DNA of 33,593 nt, taken from the NCBI GenBank assembly GCA_015657635.1, contig JACDQM010000047.1, forward strand, positions 1 through 33,593, read 5' to 3'. Source of the stretch: Roseateles sp. GTDB taxonomy: Bacteria; Pseudomonadota; Gammaproteobacteria; Burkholderiales; Burkholderiaceae_C. Below, one piece after another: positions 9,001 to 17,056 of this stretch. A program made the translations under genes and the position numbers. A model generated the notes under the pieces. That model was given only the letters and a program-made list of their open reading frames with translations. It was not told the DNA's origin and did no database searches. Each line of letters begins with the position of its first letter. The stretch's first letter is position 1.

Positions 9001-9807
9001 GGCGGTGCAGTCCTGCAGCACACACAGCGTCAGCGTTGCCTGGCCCGGCGCGCTGATCAGATGCGGGGTGCTGCGCATGCTGCGCTCATGGCCCAACGCA
9101 TCGCGCAGGCGGAACTCCATCGGCGGTGTGGTCGGCCGCGACGGTGCCAGCAGCCGGGCGCGCTCGCTCGGCCCCAGCAGCTCGCCGAGGCTGTGGCCGG
9201 CCAGCGCTTCGGACGTGCGGCCGCACAGTTCGGCAAATGCCGGGTTGACCGCCTGCAGCTGCAGGCGTGCATCCAGCACGAAGGCCGGGAAGGGTGAGGA
9301 CCAGAAGATCTGCAGCAGCTCGCCGGCCCAGGCGGGTGCATCGCTGGCCAGCGGCGGGGCGGCTTCGCTGCCGGCGCTGGCGGCGTCGAGCGTCTCCGGC
9401 GGTTTGACGGCTGCGGGGCGGGCCGCGCGCCCGGGCTTGCCCGCCACCGGCTGGGCATGCAGCAACCAGCGTGCGGCGTCGTCCCCTTGCAGGGCCAGCA
9501 GGCTCAGCTGGGCCCGGCCGCCATCCGCCAGGGCCAGCGTCGGGGTGGCAGGGGCACGGCGTCCGCCGTCCAGCGCCAGCGTGGCCTGGCGCAGCCAGTC
9601 CTGCAGACGCCCGCCGCTGCCGGTGCGCAGACCTTGCAGGCTGCGGTCAGCCTGCAGGCCCAGCAGGCGGTAGGCACTGCTGTTGGCTTCCAGCACCTGC
9701 AGGCCGGCATCGAGCAGCAGCAGCGGGTCGCTGAGCTGGCCCATCAGGCTGCGCAAGGCAGCCAGATCATGGGTCAGCAGGGGGAGCTGGGACGGCGCTT
9801 GGGACAC
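6088..9807 (-). CDS. Multi-PAS soluble sensor histidine kinase, HisKA_2 type
   Basis: A 1239-residue protein from GTG 9807, without hydrophobic segments and so cytoplasmic. About eight PAS-like units can be traced in series, for example DPLLLLDAGLQVLEANSSAY near residue 28, FPAFVLDARLQLQAVNPAF near 175, LPMVLFDESGLLLRSNSAF near 290, and VGMAILRQGRIERANEAL and VGIVTVGRGGIEWMN further on. The kinase core has the HisKA_2 H-box VKEVHHRIKNNLQ and a shortened ATPase domain with LNELLGNAIKHG. This class typically signals to ANTAR or small regulators, fitting the ANTAR gene downstream. The gene starts 36 bp after the EAL-HDOD gene on the same strand. No ribosome-binding site precedes the GTG, and a -10-like TACACT sits 7 nt upstream. 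The ligand is unknown; the PAS array suggests several cytoplasmic inputs. Confidence 0.9.
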   Translation of the reverse strand: MSQAPSQLPLLTHDLAALRSLMGQLSDPLLLLDAGLQVLEANSSAYRLLGLQADRSLQGLRTGSGGRLQDWLRQATLALDGGRRAPATPTLALADGGRAQLSLLALQGDDAARWLLHAQPVAGKPGRAARPAAVKPPETLDAASAGSEAAPPLASDAPAWAGELLQIFWSSPFPAFVLDARLQLQAVNPAFAELCGRTSEALAGHSLGELLGPSERARLLAPSRPTTPPMEFRLRDALGHERSMRSTPHLISAPGQATLTLCVLQDCTAELAAREQAERAQAEMAQWFELSPLPMVLFDESGLLLRSNSAFAALSLAPPATLHEASPELQHLLGWSQHQPLPALQQAHASGQALVTQAVLIEPGGTTRWLQGRLRPVASLGGSQRRYMAVLEDRSLEHERDLAHQQLDALMDTAGVGLATFQQDAGWLRPRAVKASGSGRNSLAGLQGVSRDIVEPGSLPEFERLQKALKNGDRIEVRYAVRHPELGRRWLLTRVEPGKLASGQRTTSVVTLDLSAQHQAERRSEQLLRELTTIMDGASLGLAYLRGAQLLRCNRGFEEMLGLPDAVVAGTPVAQLFAALPDLRQQVLTALPRLADKPFETEFIQVGRPRWLSLSLRPVAVGAEEQPETIVVISDISRLKAQQAELENLVQDRELMFSLSDVGMAILRQGRIERANEALASMSDYRIHELNTLEHSQLFESPEAYRHLHAEMQAALAEVGQWRGERRLRRRDGSLLWVQVSKRVMRPGAVDAGVIATYVNVDERWRAQQSLMLQTERERAVLDSVLVGIVTVGRGGIEWMNRSARRMFGGDLATFAGQPISLVATPEAEHPFRRNRYLDELAEGQADTFECRLKGLDGREFWVVGNAVVTGDEASGRQITYALLDIERRRQAEAQTLQAQASLRRIIEAAPLAISLFDAKTLLLEQTNQAAAALAGRSEAELLGATPETMFGSEQGAVVRQDMEAALQVDAVTQREYRFDLDGQPRLWDARYLHLAGIAGPDGQTEPEQLLLVASDVTEQRAAAEARLAAAIAQRELLVKEVHHRIKNNLQGVAGLLQQIASRRPEVAGVIGEAVGQVQAIAQVYGLQVGSTGPLRVRSVVEAIVGSVQRMSGRSIHFEIEDASARLAHRWALPEAESIPIALTLNELLGNAIKHGGEQSPVSCALVCEPDRVLLRIRNAGRLPEGFELARVPGGVSGLGLVRALLPRRSAKLTLAQQEAQVLCSVELLPPSITLLEPL

Positions 9808-9814
9808 GCGTTGC

Positions 9815-9820
9815 AGTGTA
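9815..9820 (-). promoter_or_regulatory. -10-like box directly before the multi-PAS kinase
   Basis: TACACT on the minus strand, followed by 7 nt and the GTG start. There is no Shine-Dalgarno and no convincing -35. It matches the geometry seen before the membrane kinase and flgA. Confidence 0.3.
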
Positions 9821-9843
9821 GATGAGGGGCTGCGACAGCCCGC

Positions 9844-11028
9844 TCACTCCAACTGCTGTGCCTTGGCCAGTGCGCGCAGCAGGCAGCTGTTGATTTCCTC
9901 GGCGCCCAGCATCAGTTGCTCGGCCGCCTGGCGGTAGTCGAACACCGACTCCGACTCGATCGCCCGCACCAGCTCTAGATAGGGCTGGAAGGGACCGCTG
10001 CCCTCGACCAGCGCCTGGCGCACGCGCTCGGGCATCGGAATGGCCTGCAGCAGCTTGGCGAAGGGCTGCTTGAGCATGTGGTCGAGCTGCGAGAACAGGC
10101 CGCAGATGAACATCTCGTCGCGTGCCTCGGCGTCACCCATGCCCTTGGCCAGCTCTTCCATCAGCAGGCCGCGGCGCAGCGCGCCGTACATCACCGGCCG
10201 CATCGCATGGTCCTTGCTGGCGGTGGCCAGCAGCAGCGCGAGCCAGCGCTTCAGGCGCGCATAGCCCAGCAGCATGATGGCGTGGCGGAAGGAGGAGACT
10301 TCCACCGGCAGGCCGAAGGCCGCTGAATTCAGATAGCGCAGCAGCTTGAAGGCCAGGCTGGGGTCGCGCTTGAGCGTGGCTTCGAGCTTCTCGATGTCCT
10401 CGCCCTGGTCGAGCTGGGACATCAGCTGCACGATCACCTGCAGATCGGCCTGCACCTCGGTCTTGGGCGCGCCTTCGGGCAGCTCGTAGCTGCCTTCAAC
10501 CGGCCAGCCAAGCACGGCCACCGCACCACGCTTGAAGCTGTCCTCGACATCGGCCGCGCCGCGCACCGCCGACTGCAGCTTGGGCAGCGTGGTGGACGGC
10601 GCCGGGTTGTTGCGATCGTCGTCCAGGTCGAGCACGGCGTGCTTGAAGCAGGCCAGCATCTCGGGCGACAGCGCGTTCAGCGGGCGGCCCTTGAGCAGCA
10701 GCGCGACACCGCGCTTCTTCAAGGCCTGCAGTGCAGCCAGGCGCTCGTCGTTGATCATGAAGGCCGGCAGTTCCAGCATCAGATTGCTGCTGAGCGCGCT
10801 TTGCAGCAGGCCTTCGAGCAGGCTCTCGCTGAGCACGCTCAGCACGGCCGGCTTGCCGCCCTCAGGCCAGACTTCGGCCAGCGCGGCCAGCAACTCGGCG
10901 GCATCCGGGCGCGCATCAGGGCGCAGCGGAATGACGGTCAGACGGGTGGCCAGCACCATGTGCTGGGTATCGATCATGGGCGCGTAGCCCAGGGCCAGCG
11001 TGCCGAGAATGCTGTGGAGTTGCGTCAT
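9844..11028 (-). CDS. EAL-like/HDOD domain protein (YuxH-type), probably catalytically inactive
   Basis: 394 residues starting MTQLHSILGTLALGYAP at ATG 11028. The first 190 residues have the layout of a degenerate EAL domain. The EAL signature is absent and I see no intact catalytic acidic set, so c-di-GMP hydrolysis is unlikely. Residues 200-390 are an HDOD domain (for example LEATLKRDPSLAFKLLRYLN and FRHAIMLLGYARLKRWLALL). Such EAL-HDOD proteins are regulatory scaffolds, and some affect motility in other bacteria. The start lies 6 nt after the flgL stop with no clear ribosome-binding site of its own, so translation is likely coupled to flgL. The position directly after the flagellar operon supports a motility role; this is inference. 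Confidence 0.88.
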   Translation of the reverse strand: MTQLHSILGTLALGYAPMIDTQHMVLATRLTVIPLRPDARPDAAELLAALAEVWPEGGKPAVLSVLSESLLEGLLQSALSSNLMLELPAFMINDERLAALQALKKRGVALLLKGRPLNALSPEMLACFKHAVLDLDDDRNNPAPSTTLPKLQSAVRGAADVEDSFKRGAVAVLGWPVEGSYELPEGAPKTEVQADLQVIVQLMSQLDQGEDIEKLEATLKRDPSLAFKLLRYLNSAAFGLPVEVSSFRHAIMLLGYARLKRWLALLLATASKDHAMRPVMYGALRRGLLMEELAKGMGDAEARDEMFICGLFSQLDHMLKQPFAKLLQAIPMPERVRQALVEGSGPFQPYLELVRAIESESVFDYRQAAEQLMLGAEEINSCLLRALAKAQQLE

Positions 11029-11034
11029 CAAGAA

Positions 11035-12246
11035 TCAGAAGTTGACATACTGGAACATAGACATCTTCTGCACCATGGCATAGGTCTTCAGAGCCGCATC
11101 GTAGCCTGACTGCTGGTTCTGGAAGTCGGAGATGCCCTGCACCATGTCCAGATCCACTGCGGCAGAACGTTCCTGTTCGCTGAAGAGCTTGTTGTCGGCC
11201 ATGCGACTCTCGCTGCCATCCAGGTTGTTGAGTTTCTCGCCGACGAGGCTGCGGACGTTCTGCAGATTGACCATCACGGCACCGATGTCACGCAGTCGCC
11301 CCGTATTGGCCTGTGCGACCTCGATGGGGCTTCGAAGGTCGGTACTGAGTTCCCTGACGGCCTGATCGATCACGTCGAAGACCGACAGCCCGGCCTGCGA
11401 AGGTGTGATGTTGAAGGTGTCACCGTCCTCTGCGACGCCGCTGAGATTGACGGCCATGCCGTCGAACTCGATCGCCTTGCCGGAGATGAAGGGGCCGGAG
11501 GCCACCGCGCCGCCTGTGGTCTGGTCGATGACGTTGTAGGTCGCACCGGCGCCGCTGCCGACGACCTGGATCTGGTAGTCGTGTCCGGTCAGCTGTCCGG
11601 GGGCGGTGACCCGGCCGGCGTCGATCCAGCTCTTCGCGGGCTGACTGGTGATCGAGTTGGGCGCCGACTCGGTGACGAAGGTGCCGTTGCCGGTGCGAGC
11701 CAGCATCCATGTCGCGCGACCGTCCACGTTCAAGGTGAAGTTCTCCAACGTGCCGGTCTGCACCGAGCCAGGTGTGCCCATGTACTTGACGCCGCCGGGC
11801 AAGTCGAGGAAGGGGGCGTCTTCGGAGCCTTGCCCGCCAAAGATGAAGCCGCCGGAACCATCGCTTCGGTTGGAAACGGACAGCAGCTGCGTGCGCAGCC
11901 CGGCCAGCTTGCTGGCCAGGGCCTTGCGTTCGGCATCGCTGTAGCTCGCGTTGCCCGCCGCGACCAGCGATTCGCTGACTTGCTGCAGCACCTCGTTGGC
12001 GTCGCCCAGCGCCGACTCGGCAAGGCGCAGGCTGTTGCGACTGGCCTCCAGAGCGCGCTGGTTGGCGTCCACCCTGCCGATCATGGCCAGCGAGCGCTCG
12101 GCGCGCGCTGCGGCGGTGGGGTCGTCGCTGGCCTTCAGGATGCGCTTGCCCGAGGTCAGGCGCATCTGGGAGTCCTGCATCTGCTCTTGTCGCTGCTGCA
12201 ACTTGAAGATGCTGGTATCGAACATGTTTGCGGTGCTGATGCGCAT
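11035..12246 (-). CDS. flgL: Flagellar hook-filament junction protein FlgL
   Basis: 403 residues starting MRISTANMFDTSIFKLQQRQ, the classic flagellin-like N-terminus of FlgL. AGGAG lies 7 nt before the ATG. The N-terminal coiled coil (RLTSGKRILKASDDPTAAAR) and the C-terminal helix pair (about residues 310-403, ending KMSMFQYVNF) form the D0/D1 core shared with flagellin; the middle is the variable domain. FlgL (HAP3) caps the hook with FlgK and joins it to the filament outside the cell. It is exported by the flagellar type III system and has no signal peptide. The gene follows flgK by 38 bp and precedes the EAL-HDOD gene by 6 nt. The frame is intact. Confidence 0.97.
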   Translation of the reverse strand: MRISTANMFDTSIFKLQQRQEQMQDSQMRLTSGKRILKASDDPTAAARAERSLAMIGRVDANQRALEASRNSLRLAESALGDANEVLQQVSESLVAAGNASYSDAERKALASKLAGLRTQLLSVSNRSDGSGGFIFGGQGSEDAPFLDLPGGVKYMGTPGSVQTGTLENFTLNVDGRATWMLARTGNGTFVTESAPNSITSQPAKSWIDAGRVTAPGQLTGHDYQIQVVGSGAGATYNVIDQTTGGAVASGPFISGKAIEFDGMAVNLSGVAEDGDTFNITPSQAGLSVFDVIDQAVRELSTDLRSPIEVAQANTGRLRDIGAVMVNLQNVRSLVGEKLNNLDGSESRMADNKLFSEQERSAAVDLDMVQGISDFQNQQSGYDAALKTYAMVQKMSMFQYVNF

Positions 12247-12284
12247 GGGCTAGCTCCTGAAGGTGTCGTCGTGCCGAACGCTCA

Positions 12285-14294
12285 TCAACGCTGCGAGAGC
12301 TTGAGCAGTTCGTCGAAGAGGGTTTGACCGACCTGCAAGACTTTTGCAGCAGCCTGGTATCCCTGCTGGAACTGCATCAGTCGCGACGCTTCCTCGTCGA
12401 GGTTGACGCCGGCGGCGCCGCTGCGGACCTGCTCTGCATCGTTGGACACGGCCGTGGAAGAGCTGCTGAGGTATCCCGCACCCTGGACGCGGGAGCCGAT
12501 GTCGGACATCGCCGCGGCGTAGGCGTCGGTGAGGCTGGAGCCGCGCAGCACGCTGCCATTCGCCAGAACGGTGCGGCCGACAAACTGCTCGTTCTGCATG
12601 TCCAGAAATGCCTTGGCATTGCCGTTGTTGCTGGCCGGAAACTCGGTCTTGTTGACGTCGATGATGTCGCCAGCGCGCGGCACGCCGTTCAGGCGCAACT
12701 CGAAGCCCAGGTCGATGCCGGAAAGCGGGAAGTTGCCGATCGTCTCGCCTGCGCTCCATTCGTCGGTGATGACGCTGCCGTCGGCCAGCGTGACCGTGTA
12801 GTTGATGCTGTTGTCCGGATTCACCGTGCCGAAGACGATTTGCAGCGGCACGCGCGGTGCGGCTGGGTCGACGGTTGTCCCGATATTGCTGTTCACGGCA
12901 TAGAGCGATTGCACGCTGACAGTGCCCTTGTTGCCGATCGACGTGTAAGCCGTGACCGGCGATGCAGCGGCGATGCCATTGGGGTTGTCGAGAACCCGCC
13001 GCATGCCAACCGCGGCCTGGCCCACCGGCTCGATGACGTAGCTGTCAGTTGTGGCCATCGGGTTGCCACTGACGGTGACGCTGAAGCCGTAGCGGGTCTC
13101 GATATCCGCAGCCGAGAGGATCTCAGTCCGGCCGTTCGGGCGGCGTGTCAGCTGAAAGCCACCGGAGGCCGGATCGCTGCGCAGCACGAAGCTCGCCGCG
13201 GGAAGGCGGGTAGCGTCGGTGATGGCCAAGTCGACGGTGGTGGAGAAGCTACCGTCCGGGTTGCGCGCATTGGTGCGTGCGGGCAGTGAGAGCGGATCAC
13301 CGCTCGCGAACATCGGCACGCCCAGCCCCGATGGCGACGACAGGTCCAAGCCAAGTGACTGCTGCAGATTGACGCGCTCGGAGAAGGCCATCGCCATCTG
13401 GCCGAGCAGGTTGCGCGCATCCTGCAGATCACTGTTCTGATAGGTGAGCAGGCCGCTGATCGACCCGCCCGTCAGCACGGATTCATTCAGCACGATGTCG
13501 CCGGCATCGGTGACCATGCTCAGCTGTGCTCGCGTGGTGTCGTAGGGGTCGGCCGTGACGGTGAGCTGCTCGGCGATCGAGCCCAGCACCAGACGCTGGC
13601 CGCCGCCGATGAAGACGCCCAGGGTGCCGTCGTCCGCAGGCAGGGTGGTGACCTTGACATAGCTGCTCAGCTCGGAAATCAACTGGTCGCGTTGATCGAG
13701 CAGGTCGTTGGGGGTGTGGCCGGCACCGCTCACACGGGCGATCTGGTCGTTGGCCTTGCCAATCTGTATCGCCAATTGGTTGACGACGTCCACATTGGCC
13801 TTCAGGTCGCTGACCACACCGGTCTGCAGGTCGGCGAGCCGCTGGCCGGCGGTCGAGAATCGCGCTGCCAGTTCCTGTGCCCGACCCAGCACCACCTGCC
13901 GTGACGAGGGGTCGGACTGGTTGGCGGAGACGTCCACCATGGCGTTGAACAGCTGATTGGCTGCGTAGCCCGGTCCGCTTTCCCCGGGCGGGAAGAGCCT
14001 CTCCAGCTGCTGCAACTGGGTGTAGCGCGTTGCGTCCATCGAGGCGTTGGCCTTCGCATTCGCCGCGTCGCGGGTCAGGAAGGCGTTGTAGGAGCGGGTC
14101 ACCGTCTCCACGTTCACGCCTTTGCCGAAGAAGCCGGCACCGGTGAATTCGCCGGCCGAGGCGCTCAGCACGACCTGTTGGCGCGAGTAGCCGGGCGTGT
14201 TCGCATTGGAGAGGTTCTGGCCGATGGTCAGCAGCGTGGCCTGGTTGGCGAACATCGCCCGCATGCCCAGTGAAAGCAGTGCTGAGGTTCCCAT
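12285..14294 (-). CDS. flgK: Flagellar hook-associated protein FlgK
   Basis: 669 residues starting MGTSALLSLGMRAMFANQAT, with the rod/hook N-terminal signature QNLSNANTPGYSRQQ at about residues 27-41. The C-terminus (LDEEASRLMQFQQGYQAAAK and the following helix) is the matching D0 segment. The length exceeds the 547 residues of enterobacterial FlgK, with extra sequence in the central exposed domains, which is common in betaproteobacteria. FlgK (HAP1) forms the first junction layer on the hook. AAGGAA stands 6 nt before the start. It lies between flgJ (31 bp) and flgL (38 bp) in the rod-hook operon. The frame is intact. Confidence 0.97.
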   Translation of the reverse strand: MGTSALLSLGMRAMFANQATLLTIGQNLSNANTPGYSRQQVVLSASAGEFTGAGFFGKGVNVETVTRSYNAFLTRDAANAKANASMDATRYTQLQQLERLFPPGESGPGYAANQLFNAMVDVSANQSDPSSRQVVLGRAQELAARFSTAGQRLADLQTGVVSDLKANVDVVNQLAIQIGKANDQIARVSGAGHTPNDLLDQRDQLISELSSYVKVTTLPADDGTLGVFIGGGQRLVLGSIAEQLTVTADPYDTTRAQLSMVTDAGDIVLNESVLTGGSISGLLTYQNSDLQDARNLLGQMAMAFSERVNLQQSLGLDLSSPSGLGVPMFASGDPLSLPARTNARNPDGSFSTTVDLAITDATRLPAASFVLRSDPASGGFQLTRRPNGRTEILSAADIETRYGFSVTVSGNPMATTDSYVIEPVGQAAVGMRRVLDNPNGIAAASPVTAYTSIGNKGTVSVQSLYAVNSNIGTTVDPAAPRVPLQIVFGTVNPDNSINYTVTLADGSVITDEWSAGETIGNFPLSGIDLGFELRLNGVPRAGDIIDVNKTEFPASNNGNAKAFLDMQNEQFVGRTVLANGSVLRGSSLTDAYAAAMSDIGSRVQGAGYLSSSSTAVSNDAEQVRSGAAGVNLDEEASRLMQFQQGYQAAAKVLQVGQTLFDELLKLSQR

Positions 14295-14325
14295 GGCTGT
14301 TCCTTGCTCTTGTTGCCGCGCGGCT

Positions 14326-15192
14326 TCAGGCCAGGGCGCGCTGCACGCGCACCGTGGTGTTGATCACACGCGCCAGCTTGCTGGCGTACTCGGGGTCAGT
14401 GGCGTAGCCGGCCTTCTGCAAACCCTGGGCGAAGGTCTCGGCGCCGCCACCCTTCTGGGCCTTGGCCACCACGTCGGCGTAGCGAGCGTTGTTGCCCAGC
14501 AGTCGGGCGTAGTCCTTGAACGCTTCCTCGTAGCTGGCGTAGGCGCGGAACTTGGCGGTGACTTTCTGCGGCTTGCCGTCGATGAACTCGGTCGTCTGCA
14601 CTTCAGCGACCGGACCCTTCCAGTTGCTGGTGGCCTTGATGCCGAACACATTGAAGCTGGTGCTGCCGTCGCGCATCTTGATTTCGCGCCGGCCCCAGCC
14701 CGACTCATGGGCGGCCTGCGCGATCATGAAGCTGGCAGGAATGCCGGTGGCTGTTTCGGCCGCCTTGGCCGCGTCGTCGTGCTGCTGGATGAAGCTCTGC
14801 ACATGCGGCGCCACATTCTTCTTGGCCAGGGCCGGCAGCGGCTGCAATGTCTTGGCCTCGGCCTTGTCGTCAGCGATGCCCATCTGGCGCTGCAGCTGGC
14901 GTGCGATCGCGTCGGACAGCCCGCCGGGCAGGCCGGTCATCTTGCCGGCGAACTGGGTGTCCAGCATCTCGGTGCCCATCTGGGTGGCCGAGTTGTCCAT
15001 CATGCCGGACGCCAGCGTCGAGGCGCGCATGCTCTTCATCACCTCCTGCATGAAGAGCGATTCGAACTGGCGCGCTGTTTCGCGGATGCTGGACTTGGGA
15101 TCCCGCGCGGCGGCGGCACGCAGCGACTCGACGCTGCGGGTGTCCGTGCTCAGCGTGGTGGATGCGTTCAGGCTGAAGGGCGTGGTGGCCAT
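14326..15192 (-). CDS. flgJ: Flagellar rod assembly muramidase FlgJ
   Basis: 288 residues, two-domain type. The N-terminal part (RETARQFESLFMQEVMKSMR at about residues 37-56, then MMDNSATQMGTEMLDTQFAG) is the rod-cap domain. The C-terminal part (FMIAQAAHESGWGRREI at about residues 152-168, with the Glu of HESGWG the likely catalytic acid, and FNVFGIKA) is a glucosaminidase-type peptidoglycan hydrolase that opens the wall for the rod. The ribosome-binding site GGAGGTGA lies inside the last codons of flgI, and the flgI stop is 1 bp from this ATG, so the two are translationally coupled. The length is close to the 313 residues of the enterobacterial protein. The frame is intact. Confidence 0.97.
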   Translation of the reverse strand: MATTPFSLNASTTLSTDTRSVESLRAAAARDPKSSIRETARQFESLFMQEVMKSMRASTLASGMMDNSATQMGTEMLDTQFAGKMTGLPGGLSDAIARQLQRQMGIADDKAEAKTLQPLPALAKKNVAPHVQSFIQQHDDAAKAAETATGIPASFMIAQAAHESGWGRREIKMRDGSTSFNVFGIKATSNWKGPVAEVQTTEFIDGKPQKVTAKFRAYASYEEAFKDYARLLGNNARYADVVAKAQKGGGAETFAQGLQKAGYATDPEYASKLARVINTTVRVQRALA

Positions 15193-15193
15193 G

Positions 15194-16318
15194 TCAGATC
15201 ACCTCCAGTTCGGCCGAAAGTGCGCCGGCCGTCTTCATCGCCTGCAGGATGGCCAGCAGGTCCTGAGGCGTGGCGCCCAGCGCGTTCAGCGCCTTCACCA
15301 CGTCGGACAGCTTGGCACCTTCAGGCATCTGGATCAAGGAGCCGGGCTCTTGGCGGATCGAGATGTCACTCTTTTCGGTCACCGTGGTCTGGCCGCCCGA
15401 CAGGGGGCCGGGCTGGCTGACCGTGGGGGTGGTGCTGATCGTCACCGACAGGCTGCCATGCGCCACGGCGCAGGCCTTGAGCGTGACGGCCTGGTTCATC
15501 ACCACCGAGCCGGTGCGGGCGTTGATGACGATGCGCGCGGCCGGCACGGCCAGCTCCAGCGGCAGGTTCTCAAGATCGGCCAGGAAGCTGACGCGTTCGT
15601 CCGGGTTGCTGGGCGCCTTGACGCGCACCACGCGGCCGTCGACGGCTTGCGCCACGCCGGCGCCCTTGGCGCGGTTGACGGCCTGGGCCACCGCGCGAGC
15701 GGTGGCGTAGTCGCTGGCATTCAGGTCGAGCTGGATGCTGTCGCCCATCTGCAGCGGCGTCGGCACGCTGCGCTCGACGCTGGCGCCCGAGGGGATGCGG
15801 CCGGCGCTCAGATGGTTGATCTGCACCTTGGAGCCGCCAGCCGAGGCGCCGGCGCCACCGACGATCAGATTGCCTTGGGCCAGTGCATAGACCTGGCCGT
15901 CGGCACCGCGCAGCGGCGTGGCGATCAGGGTGCCGCCGCGCAGGCTCTTGGCATTGCCGATCGAGGAGACGGCGATGTCGAGTTGCTGGCCGGGTTGGGC
16001 GAAGGGCGGCAGCTGGGCGGTCACCATGACGGCCGCGATATTGCGCGGCTGCATCGTCACGCCTTGCGGCAGGATGACGCCGAACTGCTGCAGCATGGCC
16101 TGCAGGCTCTGGCCGGTGAAGGGGGCCTGGGTGGTCTGGTCACCGGTGCCGTCCAGGCCGACGACCAGGCCGTAGCCGGTCAGCGGGTTGCTGCGCACGC
16201 CGGCCACGCTGGCCACTTCCTTGATGCGGGCGGCCTCGGTCTGGGCTGGCAGGGTGCTCGCCAGGGCGAGGGCCAGCCAGATCAGGGGCTTCAGCAGTGA
16301 GGGCAGAGGGGTTTGCAT
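15194..16318 (-). CDS. flgI: Flagellar P-ring protein FlgI
   Basis: 374 residues with an N-terminal Sec signal peptide (hydrophobic core LIWLALALASTLPAQTEA, cleavage probably near residue 29). The mature protein starts with the conserved ARIKEVASVAGVRSNPLTGYG and continues GLVVGLDGTGDQT. FlgI forms the periplasmic P ring around the rod in the peptidoglycan layer. Length is as usual for the family. The stop lies one base before flgJ. The only good ribosome-binding sequence before the ATG, AGGA, sits in the loop of an 8-bp hairpin (16321-16347), an unusual initiation region. The gap to flgH is 42 bp. Confidence 0.97.
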   Translation of the reverse strand: MQTPLPSLLKPLIWLALALASTLPAQTEAARIKEVASVAGVRSNPLTGYGLVVGLDGTGDQTTQAPFTGQSLQAMLQQFGVILPQGVTMQPRNIAAVMVTAQLPPFAQPGQQLDIAVSSIGNAKSLRGGTLIATPLRGADGQVYALAQGNLIVGGAGASAGGSKVQINHLSAGRIPSGASVERSVPTPLQMGDSIQLDLNASDYATARAVAQAVNRAKGAGVAQAVDGRVVRVKAPSNPDERVSFLADLENLPLELAVPAARIVINARTGSVVMNQAVTLKACAVAHGSLSVTISTTPTVSQPGPLSGGQTTVTEKSDISIRQEPGSLIQMPEGAKLSDVVKALNALGATPQDLLAILQAMKTAGALSAELEVI

Positions 16319-16320
16319 GA

Positions 16321-16347
16321 CGGTCGCACGGGAATCCTATGCGACCG
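16321..16347 (-). other. Hairpin between flgH and flgI holding the flgI ribosome-binding site
   Basis: CGGTCGCA (16321-16328) and TGCGACCG (16340-16347) are perfect inverted repeats around an 11-nt loop. In the mRNA the loop reads TAGGATTCCCG and contains AGGA. The flgI ATG is only 2 nt past the stem. Linear spacing from AGGA to ATG is 16 nt, too long; the folded stem would bring them closer. Confidence 0.55.
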
Positions 16348-16360
16348 ATTCTGGGCAAAC

Positions 16361-17044
16361 TTAAGTGGGCGAAAGACTCAAAAAGAAGCGGGACAACCAG
16401 CCTATTCCATGCGCTTGGGCGTAGGAGCCGCGTCCGCGCTGCTCCACCCGCACATTGGCGACCGCCACCGACGGCACGGCATTGCCCTGCTGGATGGCGC
16501 GTGGATCGACCTGGCCGGTGAAGCGCAGCACGTCCACGTTGTCGTTGACTCCGATCTGCTTTTCGCCCGAGATCATCAGGTGGCCGTTGGGCAGCACGGC
16601 AGTCACCACCGCGGTGATGCTGCCACTGAAGGTATTGCTGTTGGCATTGCTGCCCTTGCCGGCACTGGTGGCTGCCGTGTTGGCGCCGACGCTGGCGCGG
16701 CCGAAGGAATTGGCCGCGATGCCGGGCAGGGCGGTGACGGCACCGGCCAGATCGCCCTTCTTGTCCAGCGCGCTGCTGGAGCTTTGCGTGGCGGAGATGT
16801 TCTCGGTGATCTGCACCGTCAGCGTGTCGCCCACCAGGCGGGCACGGTGATCCTCGAACAGCGGCCGGTAGCTGACCGACTGGTAGATCGAGCCGTTGCT
16901 GGGCGCGGCAGCGGGCAGCTGGGGCAGTTGCACCACGGGGGTGCTCTGCAATTCGACGCGCGGGCTCTGCAAGGTGGCGCAGCCGCCCAGCAGCAGGGCG
17001 GGGCCGAGCAGGCCCAGCGAGGTGAGGGTGCGGCGCAGGGTCAT
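16361..17044 (-). CDS. flgH: Flagellar L-ring lipoprotein FlgH
   Basis: 227 residues. The N-terminus MTLRRTLTSLGLLGPALLLGG is a lipoprotein signal peptide with lipobox LGGC, making Cys22 the lipidated residue. The conserved core includes LFEDHRARLVGDTLTVQITE, LPNGHLMISGEKQI and a C-terminus of the usual GIGWLSRFFLS type. FlgH forms the outer-membrane L ring that acts as a bushing for the rod. AAGGAG stands before the ATG, and flgG ends 12 bp upstream. The frame is intact. Confidence 0.97.
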   Translation of the reverse strand: MTLRRTLTSLGLLGPALLLGGCATLQSPRVELQSTPVVQLPQLPAAAPSNGSIYQSVSYRPLFEDHRARLVGDTLTVQITENISATQSSSSALDKKGDLAGAVTALPGIAANSFGRASVGANTAATSAGKGSNANSNTFSGSITAVVTAVLPNGHLMISGEKQIGVNDNVDVLRFTGQVDPRAIQQGNAVPSVAVANVRVEQRGRGSYAQAHGIGWLSRFFLSLSPT

Positions 17045-17056
17045 GGCAAGCGCTCC

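Noticed and set aside
7318-9297. A long open plus-strand frame of about 659 codons opposite the multi-PAS kinase
   Set aside because: It is Gln/Ala/His/Leu-rich with no domain, typical of the antisense of a high-GC gene; the minus-strand kinase is unmistakable.
14552-16300. Open plus-strand frame of about 582 codons opposite flgJ and flgI
   Set aside because: Low-complexity shadow of two clear flagellar genes.
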